DNA of 64,000 nt from Sindora glabra. Taxonomy: Eukaryota > Streptophyta > Magnoliopsida > Fabales > Fabaceae. Positions 24,225 to 35,649 of the stretch are shown one piece after another. The notes beneath the pieces were generated by a model. The model had not been told where the DNA came from and ran no database searches. It saw nothing but the letters and a program-made list of their open reading frames with translations. Every line of letters begins with the position of its first letter. The first letter of the stretch is position 1. The stretch lies in NCBI GenBank assembly GCA_020226215.1, contig CM035228.1, forward strand, positions 124,001 to 188,000, in the 5' to 3' direction. A program made the translations under genes and the position numbers.

Positions 24225-27200
24225 TTACAAAGATGAAGTCGAGGGTTCGATGACAAAAAGTGGCTGCAAGGAAGAATAAATTGATGTCAAGTCTGGAACA
24301 CAAGGTGATAATTAAAATAACTAATATATTATGGGGTTATCTTTATGCAAGTACACGAAAATTTTTATATTGATATGTACTTTTATAAACTTTATGAAAA
24401 AAATATTACTTTATTTATCACTAAAAAATGCAACTTCTATATAAAAATATTATTTTTTTAACTATAAAGTATGAAGTTATATCTTTTTACATACTTATTC
24501 TGTATAAAATTGTACGCACTTATAATTTTTTTGTATAAAAGAATTTACATATTTCTACAACTCTTATATTAAGCTCTTATAGAATTTCATAAACTTTGGA
24601 ATATGTATCATAACTCTAAATTATTTGAAGTCGAGATATCCTAAACACTCACAGTGTCCACGCTTACTGGCTTGCCATCTTCAGCAAGAATATCAACTAC
24701 AGTACCCGATTGATCAGCCTGTAAGGACAAAAGATACAAGGTAAAATAAATTTTCTGACCAACATAAGATCAAAACTTTTTGATGAAGTAACGCCCTTTT
24801 AAATAAAATAATTAAGCTAAGTCCTGTCTCGCAATCTCACTTCTGTCGTAATTTTTGCTTTCTCTGTGCGTCCCTTTCTTTCATCCTCTACCTTATTTTC
24901 TGTTCTCATTGCATCTCTTCGTTTCATCCATCGCAGCTCAATTTCATCCCTTTCCCCGTTTTCTAATATTCTTTTTTTTTCCCCTTTAACTGTGCTTTCC
25001 CTTACAATCTACAATTGTTTACAGAAAAAAATTCGGTCAAAATCTCTCCTCCCACCTCTTTGGTTTTCACGATCTGTGCTGTAAATTTTGTGAGGTGTGG
25101 CCCCGCAAATTTCTTGTTAGAAAATACGAGTTTTGTTTTGGGCTAGATGTGTAAGGAACATGGAAGCACGTCACAAGCAACCATTTTGTCTTGATGAAGA
25201 GTCTTTGGTTCCAAAGATCTGCACTTCATGGCAAAATTAGTTTTGTTGCAAATCCTATGTTTCTTGTTGCATATTGTCTTTCCATCTCTCAAGACTTTTG
25301 CTCCGGAGTTCCAAGTTCATCTAACATGACAAATAATATAATTGCCTATTTTCTCAGAGAGGGATTTTGTCCTTTGGATTGGATCATTGGACTCCCACTT
25401 CCTTATTCTTACCTTTCATTTATGTATTAGCTTGACTTCTAATTCCTTATTCTTACCTTTCATCTTTGACTCTGATTAGGTATCAATGTAACGTATATTA
25501 TTTTTATATTGCTAGTGTTTTTATGGATTTGATTGTATGATTAAATTACTAAACACACGTAATCAAACATAAAAAATCCAACTCTATTGATCCTAAATGT
25601 AATGAAAAACACAAAACATTCATAAAATATTAAATACCACTTCAATTAAAAATTTTCGACTAGTTGTTATTGTTTTTAATATAATTTCTCTCTTGGCCCA
25701 AAAAAAATAAAATAAAACTAAGCTCCTTCAAGGTAAACAACTTAAATAAGTGTTTACATTGGAAGAGCTTTTATTATAAATTCTATAACCTTAATTGCTG
25801 TTTAAAATAAATTAATTTCCATTTGAATATACAGTTTGATAAGCAGTTATATCTGCTTGAATGTACAGCTACTAATTACTAAAGTATACATAATTGTTGA
25901 AATTACTAAATCCAATAATGAAAAATACTTATCATTATAAAATTTTCTAAAAAAAGGGGAAAAGTATACTTGTATGCCTTGCCTGTTTTTTATCTTGTTA
26001 ATACTTGTACAATTGCATATTTTAAATAATTAATGTCTTCCAGAAAAAAATAATTTATATTATAAACATAATATAAAAATCATTAAATTTAGAATAAACC
26101 ATAAAAAACACAGCGACAGATAGAATCAGAATTCTGAAAAACACTTCATTCGTAGAATTAGGTGGAAATTCCCAATGATTTAGGTTTCATGGTAATATAT
26201 TTCTATTATATTTTTATGATATCCTAATAGCTATCTATAAATTTTTAAGAAAGAAGTTTCTTTTTTAAAAAAAAGGAAAAAAAGACATGCTTCTAATCCT
26301 TTTCAGGTTATGGATCTGACATGCATCTTGGGGTCAGTAACATGAACTCCCAAAAGGGAATTAGTCTATGGGCGATCGGCCCAACTCAAAGGCATCCGTC
26401 CAGCCCGATACGCCTATAATAGTAGCCCATTTCGTCTCCTGAAGAAGAGGACCATAAACCAAATCGGCTTTATCCAATCGCCAAAGTCATAACCGGCCCA
26501 GAGACCTATCCATCTCGCTAAGGCACCTTCAAGCCGTTAACGCCACAAAGGGCTCACAATGGCCTGGACTCGGCTCTGACTTACGCCCAACCAGCCCAAT
26601 GAAAAAGTAAAGTAGGTCCATTTCAATCCAAGATTTAACTCCTATTTCCGTCCATATGAAATATAATTTTTTCAATTTCATCCTCATGAAATATCTTTAA
26701 TCAATTTCATCCCCATGAAATATTAATTTATCTAATTTTATCTTTAAAGAGATGAAATTGAACAAATTAATCTTTCACAAATACTAACAACAAGATGAAA
26801 TCAAATAAATTAATATTTTATAAGAATAAAATCAATAAAAAATATTTTACAAAGATAAAATCCAAAAAAAATTACATTTCACAGATATAGGAGCAGGGAT
26901 TTACTCTCAATCCAATGAATATCTCCTAATATCACCCTGAAAAAACAGTCACTGACTTGCACATCAAAACGTACGCGAGGGACCACTTTCGCCTTGTCAA
27001 TTGTGCAGGTTATCGACTCAAACTAAACATCCAATCAATCCGATCGGACATTCTAAGAGTGATCAAATCTCTTTTTAACTTTTGAAATGAAAGCCATTTT
27101 TTTTTTAAGATACCTTACATGAGAATTATCAAAATAAGTTCAAATCAGCTTATTAGAAAGTAGTAAGTTGATATAATAAACTCCCCTAAACACTGCTTAT

Positions 27201-30200
27201 TTCAATAGAAATGCACAAAACACCAACTAATAAGTATAGCCAAACAGATCCTAAAATTTAGTACCACTTAAGCTCTTTCTCATTGGCATTATTACACACA
27301 GGGATTTCCTAGTTTAAGTAGTAGCATACGAAGATCATGACTAACAGCAGATTATTTATTTCTTTCTTTTCAGTTTAACTAATTTCTCTAATACAATTTC
27401 TATAAAGGTATTTTGGTCCCTAACTTTTATTATTGAAATCTCATTTTTATTTCAAAAGTTTTATTTGAAATAAATTTATTTTCTAACTTTTAAAAAATAT
27501 ACAATATTATTCAACAATTTAATCTTATTACGTATTTTAACAAAGATACTCACATAACATCCTAAGTCATATAGGTTATATTTTTATATTCTTCAAATAA
27601 AAAAATAATTTTGATTATTAACTTTCGCTAAAATTTTTATCTTATTCTTTAAATTTTATTTGAAAAATAAAATACTCTCTAACATTCCAAAGATAATGAT
27701 GTGGATAAGGAGAATCTTGAATCAGAGGAGGAATACTATACACTTAAAACTTACTTCATTGACAATAAAGAAGAAATGTCACAATCATGATTTTGAAAAG
27801 ATGAATCATCATTAGCACTAACTTAGCCTTTTTCAACGAATTGATGCAAGGAAGAAATTAGCTATAAGAAAATATACAAAATGAATTACAATAGCAAAAA
27901 AATCTAGGTGATAATAAAGAAGAAAATGAAATGGACTTAGAAGCAAGTTATGATAACAATGAATTAGATAATTATGAAGTAATAAAAGAGGAAAGTTAAA
28001 AAATAAGTTTATTTTAAATAAAACTTAAAAGTATTATATTGAAATTTTGATGAAAATTAGAAAATTAAAAATATCTTTTTATAATGAGAATATAAAAATA
28101 TGATTTAAGTAAATCGTATAGGATGCTAAGTTAAATGTCAGGTAAGTATATCTATTAAAAAAATCTAACAAAGTTAAATTATTGAGTAATTTGCACATCT
28201 AAATAAAGTTAGAGAATAAATTTACATCAAATAAAACTTAGAGACTAAAATTGAAAATTCAATAAAAGTCAAGAAATTAAAAGTACATTTTTATTTTTGT
28301 AAATTTGTGTGAATAACAATTTTCTTTACAAATAGGTCACTTATGAATTTGAGAATATCAGGTACTGCTCTGATATGTATTCTAACTTTTTAAAAGCTTT
28401 CTCATTTTTATATAAAAGTCACAAGTTTTAATGAAAAAGTTGTTAGAAATATAAAAAAATTTCATAAAACATGCAAGTCCCATATCAGTATGAATTTTCT
28501 TAAGCACGTATTCAAGCATTGAGTTATACTTAAATACTTTAGAAAATTCATTTTAATGCTTATTTTTACAAGTTTTTTGAAAATTTTCTATATTTTTTGC
28601 AACTTTTTCATGAGAAGTTGTAACTTTTAGTTATAAATAAGAAGATATTTTAAGAAATTTTTTCTGCAACTTAAAAAAATGGAGATTTAACTTTTTGCGT
28701 ACTAATTCTATACAAACTTAATAGACGCTTGCAACTTTCTTGTTACAAAAATTTTCACAAAAAAGTTGAAAGATTTTATATTAAAAAAAATTGTAACTTT
28801 TATGACCTTCATGTTAATCTTTCGTTGGAATTCACAAAATTTTTTGAATAAGATCGAAGCATAACTCTTATTGTGTTTACTTTATAGACTAAAACCACTG
28901 AGCCAAGTAGTTGCCTAAACTAAATAGGAATTATTAGTCATCGAGGACTAGCAGCGTAAATCTAAAGAAGAGGATAAACAGACCAAAGGAACATACGTAG
29001 TTCCACTCGAATGCTGCTCCGTCTGTTTTACTTGAATGTGTCCCAAGTCAAATTCGGGTACAATTAAATGGATATCTTATGAAGACCTCTTCCCTTTTTG
29101 TTTGACTGTTTCTATTAGTCGTCTAACCTGAATGTTCCTAGAAGTCATCGCACAGTTCATACCAGATGTGATAATAATCCCAATTCATCTCGTTGTAGTC
29201 GCACGATGCATTGTTAAGCAGGTAAGAAGATTTGTTTTAGAAACAAGAAACATAGCAAGTACGTAGTACGTGACAAAGATTAATTGATGATTTATCTCTC
29301 AAAAAACAATTCGAAGGGGCTTTCTTGTGTGTGTGTCTGCATGGGTGTGTATTTAAAAAATGTCAAATAAAAAAGGGAAGCCCGGATAAGAAATACAAGA
29401 TACCCTTCTTGTCTATTTTTTAAAACCATACAAGAGACCAAAATAAGAAATTATTTTAAATCTGACGATAGAAGGAGTAGAGTCCTATCCCTTCTTCTAA
29501 GATTCTATAAAACTTTAGTACGAGTTTTTAGTTCAAAACCTTGGGAAGGCAATGGAGGCAGGCATAAACCGCATAACAAACAAGTACATTGTTGGCGTGA
29601 TATTCAAATTACCTACTCAATTAACAGCTAGATTGAAAGGTGTCAAAACTTTGAACTTACTTCTATTTCATTCATCAATTTCATGGCTTCAATGATGCAC
29701 AAGACTTGTCCTTTCTTTACTTTGTCTCCAACCTATAAAAGAACCCCCAAGTAAGGGAGAATACAAAAATACCAAAATATAAAAGTTACTATAAGGTTCT
29801 TAACCTTCACAAATGGAGGTTCATTAGGTGCTGGGCTACGGTAGAATGTCCCTGCCATGGGACACCTAAGAAGCAGATGCGATAATTTTGGTGACTTGAC
29901 AGCAGGGGGAGAAGATGGAGGAGGAATTGGTGTAGGTTCTGGAGTAGCTGCTGCAACTGGTGGCAACACCGGGGAAACAGGTGAATGGATCATGGCAACT
30001 TGAGCAGGTAATGGCGGTTGAGGCAAGGCCTCCCTTTTCCTGATTGTTATTTCACAGTCAAGTTGTTTCAACTGCAACTCTACAATGTCTCTTGAATCAA
30101 CAAGCCTATAGACATAGGAAGAAGGAAGGAAGGGAAGATTTAAAATGCAAAAAAACTTCAACTTATTAGGAGAGCTGACTACTAATATAAAGAAAGAACT

Positions 30201-31813
30201 CATAAAGGCAGCTTACTTGACTAGACTTGCAACCTGAGTAATGAACTCAGAGATTGATTCTTCAGTAACCATACCTCCAGAAGATGGTTGACTTAATGGT
30301 TTGACATCCCTTTTATCTGATTTGGTTTTGCGAGAGGATGCATCATTTGATGATCCACCAAATGCAACCTTGAAGGCAAAAGATGAAGAAAGAACATATA
30401 TTTGAAAGCAGACTTTCAAAACAAGACCTTTGAAGCAAGTTTACCTCATTCGATTGAGCCTTCACCACAGGAGACAAAATTCGACTTGGCAATGATCCCT
30501 ACAAATGGCATCAGTTTGACTCATTCTTTGTTGTAAATACCCAAAAAAAGGGTAATAATGACATGATTAAATCAATAATCCAATACAAAAAAATTGTCAA
30601 AGATACAAAATAATATCAAAGAAGGCTATTTGCAACTTCAAAGGCCAGTCTTATTTTGGGATCCTGAGTAGACAGAGAATTTATCAAACGAAGACTAAAC
30701 TTACTTTATATGGATTTCCACTTGGAGCATTTCCATTCAGAATTGTGTCTAGAAAACGAATATGTTAATAAACAAAAAGCTCCAATTTGTAATGCCACAG
30801 TATACGTATATTACGTTTTAGCTCGAGGAGCCTTCCTACTATTCTTCACCGGAATATTAAGTTGCACGAATCAGTACCTCATAGTATGAAATAAGATAAG
30901 ACTTAGCTTGGATGAGAGAGATGGCGTATACGCTTATCACTTAGATTCCCAAGATATAAAGAAGCAAAAGCTCCATTTTTTTTTCTTGACGATTTAACAT
31001 AAGCATCCAAATATATTACAAAAGGTGCTTGCTATGGTGCCCCTAGGGATTTGGTACCTGGGGTGGTGTGGCAAAATACAAGCCATTATAAAAGTCTTAG
31101 CATTGAATTAGTAATCTCATCCAGTGGCTAAGACTTTTATAATCTCATCCAATGGCTTGTATTTTGCCACATCACCCCGGGTACTAAACCCCCCAGGGCA
31201 CCTTAGAATTCACCATTACAAAAGGGTGTATAACAATGATGGAAAAGCGGTTTCTCGTCACTGTTTATCAACACCGACTTTAATCATTTGACAATGCCTT
31301 ATCATATGGGAACAAGTTTAGGAAAACTCTCCGAAACGATATATAGCAAAAATGAAGGGAAAAAAATTCTTCTCAGATAAAGCTTACCATTAATTAAGGG
31401 TTTCACATGGGACACCAAAAATAATATATACTGTCTTGGATATTATTTTCCTCCAAAACAATTATATATATATATATGGGGCAATATAATTATTCTTAGG
31501 CATTCAATTTTCAGAAAAAGAGTTTAGTATAGGACCTGGATCTGAATGAAAACAGAATCGAGTTAGGTAAAACAAATGCATCTTATATTGAGCTAAGCCA
31601 AATTAATTGCAAGAGGATAAGCTGAACTGGAATTAAAGAAGATAGGTGAATATAATGTACCTCAGAGAAAAATGGGACGCAAGGATTATGAGAGAAACGG
31701 TGAGAGAGAGAGAATTTGGTGGTAGCTTTGGAAGCAATAGCGGAAAGTGAAGATGTTGTTGCAAAAAAAGATGATGTCTTCGAATCACCAAAAAAAGATG
31801 ATGTCTTCGCCAT
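24225..31813 (-). CDS. BCCP: Biotin carboxyl carrier protein of plastid acetyl-CoA carboxylase
   Basis: This subunit carries biotin for the heteromeric acetyl-CoA carboxylase, which makes malonyl-CoA for fatty acid synthesis in plastids. Exons: 31813-31661, (31430-31388 and 30748-30705, optional), 30498-30445, 30368-30217, 30105-29805, 29732-29661, 24718-24653, 24263-24225. The product is 307 residues with the optional pair and 278 without. The Ser/Thr-rich start MAKTSSFF fits a transit peptide. Next come SPVVKAQSNE near the mature end, ESISEFITQVASLVKLVDSRD, a Pro/Ala-rich linker, CPMAGTFYRSPAPNEPPF, and the biotinyl motif EAMKLMNEIE whose Lys is residue about 267. The C-terminus is DGKPVSVDTPLFVIEP followed by STSSL. 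All junctions keep frame with GT-AG ends. The start ATG has G at -3 and +4, and there is no upstream in-frame ATG. The intron between the last two biotinyl-domain segments is 4,934 bp. Identity is certain; the 5' exon choice is less so. Confidence 0.93.
24840..25500 (+). other. Mixed-composition segment in the long BCCP intron
   Basis: This stretch is richer in C than its surroundings. It has a leader-like pyrimidine tract, then short open frames (72 and 79 codons) with no product I recognise, and two copies of CCTTATTCTTACCTTTCAT about 45 bases apart near 25401 and 25446. It looks like a captured transcript fragment or old transposon part, but I cannot name it. Confidence 0.3.
26330..27060. 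mobile_element. GC-rich foreign-looking insert in the BCCP intron
   Basis: The two outer parts (26330-26630 and 26907-27060) are strikingly GC-rich against the AT-rich intron, with blocks such as GGGCGATCGGCCCAACTC and ACGCGAGGGACCACTTTCGCC. They are separated by a nested 276-bp element. The composition resembles the LTR or leader of some plant retroelements. No coding frame and no TG...CA boundary could be fixed. Confidence 0.45.
26631..26906. mobile_element. hAT-like MITE with 8-bp target duplication, nested
   Basis: It is flanked by exact TCAATCCA copies at 26623-26630 and 26907-26914. The ends pair imperfectly: GATTTAACTCCTATTTCCGT on the left, and GTAAATCCCTGCTCCTATAT as the inverse of the right. 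The interior consists of repeated ATTTCATCC and ATGAAAT motifs with their inverses. The 8-bp duplication fits hAT. It interrupts the GC-rich insert, so it is the younger of the two. Confidence 0.65.
29720..30420 (-). other. BCCP: Conserved core exons of BCCP
   Basis: Exons 30368-30217 and 30105-29805 carry the domain-linking region and the MAGTFYRSP block. The 29732-29661 exon (24 codons) carries the biotin attachment motif EAMKLMNEIE. The split codon at 30217/30105 (AA+G) gives Lys in SLVKLVDS. These are the most reliable exons for placing the gene. Confidence 0.93.
31024..31214. mobile_element. Mutator-like MITE, 191 bp, 9-bp target duplication
   Basis: It is bounded by exact ATTACAAAA copies at 31015-31023 and 31215-31223. 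The ends are GGTGCTTGCTATGGTGCCCC and the inverse GGTGAATTCTAAGGTGCCCT. Pairing continues through GGTGTGGCAAAATACAAGCC and TATAAAAGTCTTAG, giving a foldback of about 80 bases per arm. Long inverted ends and a 9-bp duplication fit MULE-type elements. It lies in the BCCP intron between the two optional mini-exons. Confidence 0.85.
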
Positions 31814-31925
31814 CGCCGCGGCCTTCGGCTGTGAAAGAAGAGACAGACAAAGTGAGAGAGAAAGAGAAGAAGGCAGCAAATGCAAGGTTCAAATAGGACG
31901 CCATGTATTCCACTCCTTGGGCTGT

Positions 31926-31931
31926 CACGTG
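31926..31931. promoter_or_regulatory. G-box CACGTG upstream of BCCP
   Basis: The palindrome CACGTG lies 113 bp upstream of the BCCP start codon, just above a pyrimidine-rich leader. Plant bZIP and bHLH factors bind this motif. Activity here is inference. Confidence 0.4.
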
Positions 31932-32039
31932 TCTCGCATAAACTTGTACAGTAGCGTTTAATCGAGAGTAGAGTTGGCGTTGTAAACTTCTTGGTGCAGC
32001 CAGGGACCAGAAATACAGCGGTGGGGTATTAATTATTTA

Positions 32040-34620
32040 TAAAAAGAATTAAATGAAAATTTGATTAATACATAATTAATAATTTTAATAAAAATATTAT
32101 TTTTATTGATTTTATTTAATTTTTGAATAGATAATTAATTTTAAATCTAAATATCATTTTAATTAAATATTATTTTTAATATAATCATTATTAATATTAA
32201 CATTAATATTTAATAACATAATTTATAATAAGAAAAAAATTTATAATATATTTTTCATTTACCATGTTATAGCATAAAATAAAATTTTAAAAGTAGTAAT
32301 TTTATATTATAAATAAATATTTATTTTAATAATATAATATAATTATTTATAAAAAATTAGATGAAAATTTGATTAGTATATGGTTAACGACTCTAAAAAA
32401 AAAGTTATCCCTCCAACTCTAAAACAATCGAGACAGAAGGCATTTAATAAAGTAAAAATTAAATAAAAATTTAAGAAAGAAAAAAGTCATCTCTCTACTC
32501 ATTTTGCTGAATAGGTAATTGATTTTAAATTTATTTTATCAAAATTTTGATTTTGAATTCAAACATCATATTAATTAAATACTAATTTTTAAAATAATTT
32601 TTATCATTAATAATAATATTTAATAATATAATTTATGATAAGAATATATATTTTTTATAATGAAAATATATTTTTTATTTAACACGTTACAACTTAAAAT
32701 AAACTTTTAAAAGTAATAATTTTATATTATAGACAATTTATTAAAATTTACAAATTATGATATACATATTGACTAAAATTCAATGTTTTACTATCAAATA
32801 TTTAAATTTTTTTAATTCACTTGGAAGACAAAAAATAGCTTTTGACTAGAAAATAATAATAATGGACTCATATTTAATATCTTCTATAAGAAGCATTATA
32901 ATAAAGTTCTTTCCTTAAAATATAATCATAATATAAATAGTAAACAAATAAAAAGTATACAGTGGCTAATGATTTTTTTAAAAAAAAATTAATTTAGCCC
33001 TTAGTTAAAGTTAAAAAAAATATGTTAAGGATATAGAAGAGAAGAAAAGGTGAGAAAAATAATATAATCATTTAGGAACATAATAAAAAAGAAATGATTA
33101 ATTAAATTATGAAATAGAAAAATAAATTTACAATTACTATAATAAGAATCTACCAAATGAAGATGAACTATTAAAGTATTTAGTGATGAATGTCATTCAA
33201 TATTGAATTAAAGCTTTCTTTGATAAATGTAAATGATATTATTTATTTATTTATAAAAGCAAAAGGTAATTTTATCAAACAAAAATGAAGAGAAAGTACA
33301 TTATAGATAAAAGTTTATAAATTCTAAATTAGATGTAAAATGAGATGAAGATAAGGATAAAAAAATTTAATCAAATCAAATAAAAAAATTAAATAAAGAT
33401 AAAGATAAAATAACTTTTAAATTGCAAAATAGAAAATACTAAATTTGTTAATCTCAATATTTTTCACACAAATCTAAAGTAATAAAAAAGGATCTGTCCA
33501 TATATATTAGTAATTAAAAAATTATAAATATCATAATTGATAATTCATATATTAACGTGATAGTTCCCTTCCTTTCATATTTCGTTCAAAATTATGTTTT
33601 TCCCATTAAAAAATGTGAAATAGTTAAAAACTTATTTAATGATATAAAATGTGTAAAAAAATATATACTTTTACAATTTTACACTTCAAGAATTCATTAA
33701 GTTAATGAGAATTGGTTAAGTTATAATTTTTTTCCTAAAAAGTAAAAATCCAACGAAATAAAATACTTATAACAAAAAAGGCACAATCAAACTACAATAA
33801 CAATAATATAAAAAAGAAGTAAAAAAAATCATATAAAGGAATATACATGATAAAAATATTGGATTAAAAGTAGTAAGAAAAATATTTATAGATATTGAAA
33901 ATGAAGATGAAAACTCTCGTCTCAAAGAAAACTATCGCTTTGAAATGATTTGAGCAAAGAGAAAAAAGAAACAAAATTTAAGCACAATTTCAAGAGGTTT
34001 TTATGAAAATACAATAATTTTTATAAAAATAAAATATTAAATAATTATGAACTTGCAAATATTAAAAATAAAGATAAAAACTCTCATCTCAGATAAAGTT
34101 TTAAAGTGAGTAAAGGTGGAGAGAGAAAGAAATAAAATATAAATATAATTTAGAGGAATTTTTATGAGAACAAAATAAATAGAAAGTTATAAATTTGTAA
34201 TGATAGATAAAAATTTAAATTTAATTTTTTATTAATAATTAATTTGATATTAAAATAATAAATGAAAGAAGCAATCAATCACTTTGTATTTATTATTTAT
34301 TATTAATAATTAATAAATATAAGAAAATTATTTTTTATTTCATAATTTATCTTTCAGTCGGAGAATAAATAATAAATTGACTTTTGATTAAAAAAATAAA
34401 AAATTAGCATATAACAAATTATAAGAATGACATTTATCATGATAAAAAGTAAAAAATATTACGACTAATATATAATGTAGAAATAATATAATGATGGGCA
34501 TACAAATTAATATTATAAAATAAATAAAATATTAATGTTGATTGTATGCTTTATATTTATATGATTTAATGTAAATTTCAATATTTTTAAAATTATTTAT
34601 TTTAAAAATATTATAATATT
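32040..34620. other. AT-rich intergenic spacer
   Basis: Only extremely AT-rich sequence lies between the BCCP promoter and the microsatellites. Two related blocks (ATTTATAAAAA-ATTAGATGAAAATTTGATTA near 32034 and 32342) suggest an old local duplication. No gene was found. Confidence 0.55.
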
Positions 34621-34628
34621 TTATTTTA

Positions 34629-34640
34629 TATATATATATA

Positions 34641-34678
<38 letters not shown>
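34629..34678 (+). repeat. TA then TG microsatellite
   Basis: About 6 TA units are followed by about 18 TG units. These are simple repeats in gene-free spacer. Confidence 0.95.
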
Positions 34679-34679
<1 letters not shown>

Positions 34680-34840
34680 TGTAATTAATTCTGTTTTAAA
34701 ATGGTAAGCAAATTTAATCTTTTATATTAATTCTAACATTACATAAAGACTTTTTAAAATATCTTTTATTAAATATTTGTATGAATCTTAGTAATTGAAA
34801 TAAAAAATTTTAATTTATTTTATGTTTAAATGGAAGAAAT

Positions 34841-34842
<2 letters not shown>

Positions 34843-34926
<84 letters not shown>
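34843..34926 (+). repeat. Long TA microsatellite, about 42 units
   Basis: An uninterrupted TA run of about 84 bases. It is self-complementary and can extrude a cruciform. Its length is expected to vary between individuals. Confidence 0.95.
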
Positions 34927-34931
<5 letters not shown>

Positions 34932-35167
34932 AGTCAAAATTTCTTAAAAAAATAATAATTCATTTTTAGATATTTTCAAAAAATAATTTAAACTATAATT
35001 TTAATATACATATTTGACTATTAAATTTAAAAAAATTAAAGAGTACAGTTTCTACCATTCTTAATATTGTAAATGTACATGTTTAACTTTACAAAATACT
35101 AAAATAATTAAATAATATAAATATATAAATCAAGCAAAAAAATAATAAAATAAGATATAACATTAGT

Positions 35168-35368
35168 GTTTAAATTTGATCTACCATTAATGTAAAATAT
35201 TTTACACTGTCAATAAATAAGAAAAAGATATATCATTAAAAAAGTAATGATAATTAAGAATTTTTAGCAATAGTAAACAAGTTTTAACATATTTTTATTG
35301 ACATGGTAGTATATAGATATATAATTATATAAAGTTCATTCATACTGATGATAAATCAAACTTAAATC
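35168..35368. mobile_element. Small AT-rich MITE, copy 3
   Basis: It starts GTTTAAATTTGATCTACC, followed by TAAAATATTTTACACTGTCAATAAAT (broken here across repeats) and ATATCATTAAAAAAGTAATG. It ends ACTGATGATAAATCAAACTTAAAT, the approximate inverse of the start. Same family as 3180-3619. Confidence 0.55.
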
Positions 35369-35440
35369 TATAACATTAATAATAATAAGGGAATATCAAG
35401 ATAATCTACATATTAATTATAAAGTATCATTTATACATAA

Positions 35441-35645
35441 AGTTTGAATTTGATCCATTGTTAATATAAAATATTTTACACATTAATAAATGATAAAAAG
35501 ACATGACATTAAAAAATAATAGTTAAGAATTTTTAATAATAGTAAAATATTTTTAATTTTTGATAATTTTTTATTAATATAACAATAAATGATTGGATAA
35601 TAATGTAAAGTTAATCTAAATTAATAATAAATCAAATCAACCTCA
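35441..35645. mobile_element. Small AT-rich MITE, copy 4
   Basis: It starts AGTTTGAATTTGATCCATTG, contains TAAAATATTTTACACATT and GACATTAAAAAATAATAG, and ends TAATAATAAATCAAATCAACC. It lies 70 bases from copy 3 in the same orientation, so the pair mirrors the pair at 3.2-3.6 kb. Confidence 0.55.
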
Positions 35646-35649
35646 AAGT

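Noticed and set aside
24866..25430. Plus-strand frames of 72 and 79 codons as an intronic gene
   Set aside because: No recognisable domain, no continuity between them, and one is mostly a pyrimidine tract.
31716..31961. Plus-strand 81-codon frame over the first BCCP exon
   Set aside because: Antisense shadow of the transit-peptide exon and leader.
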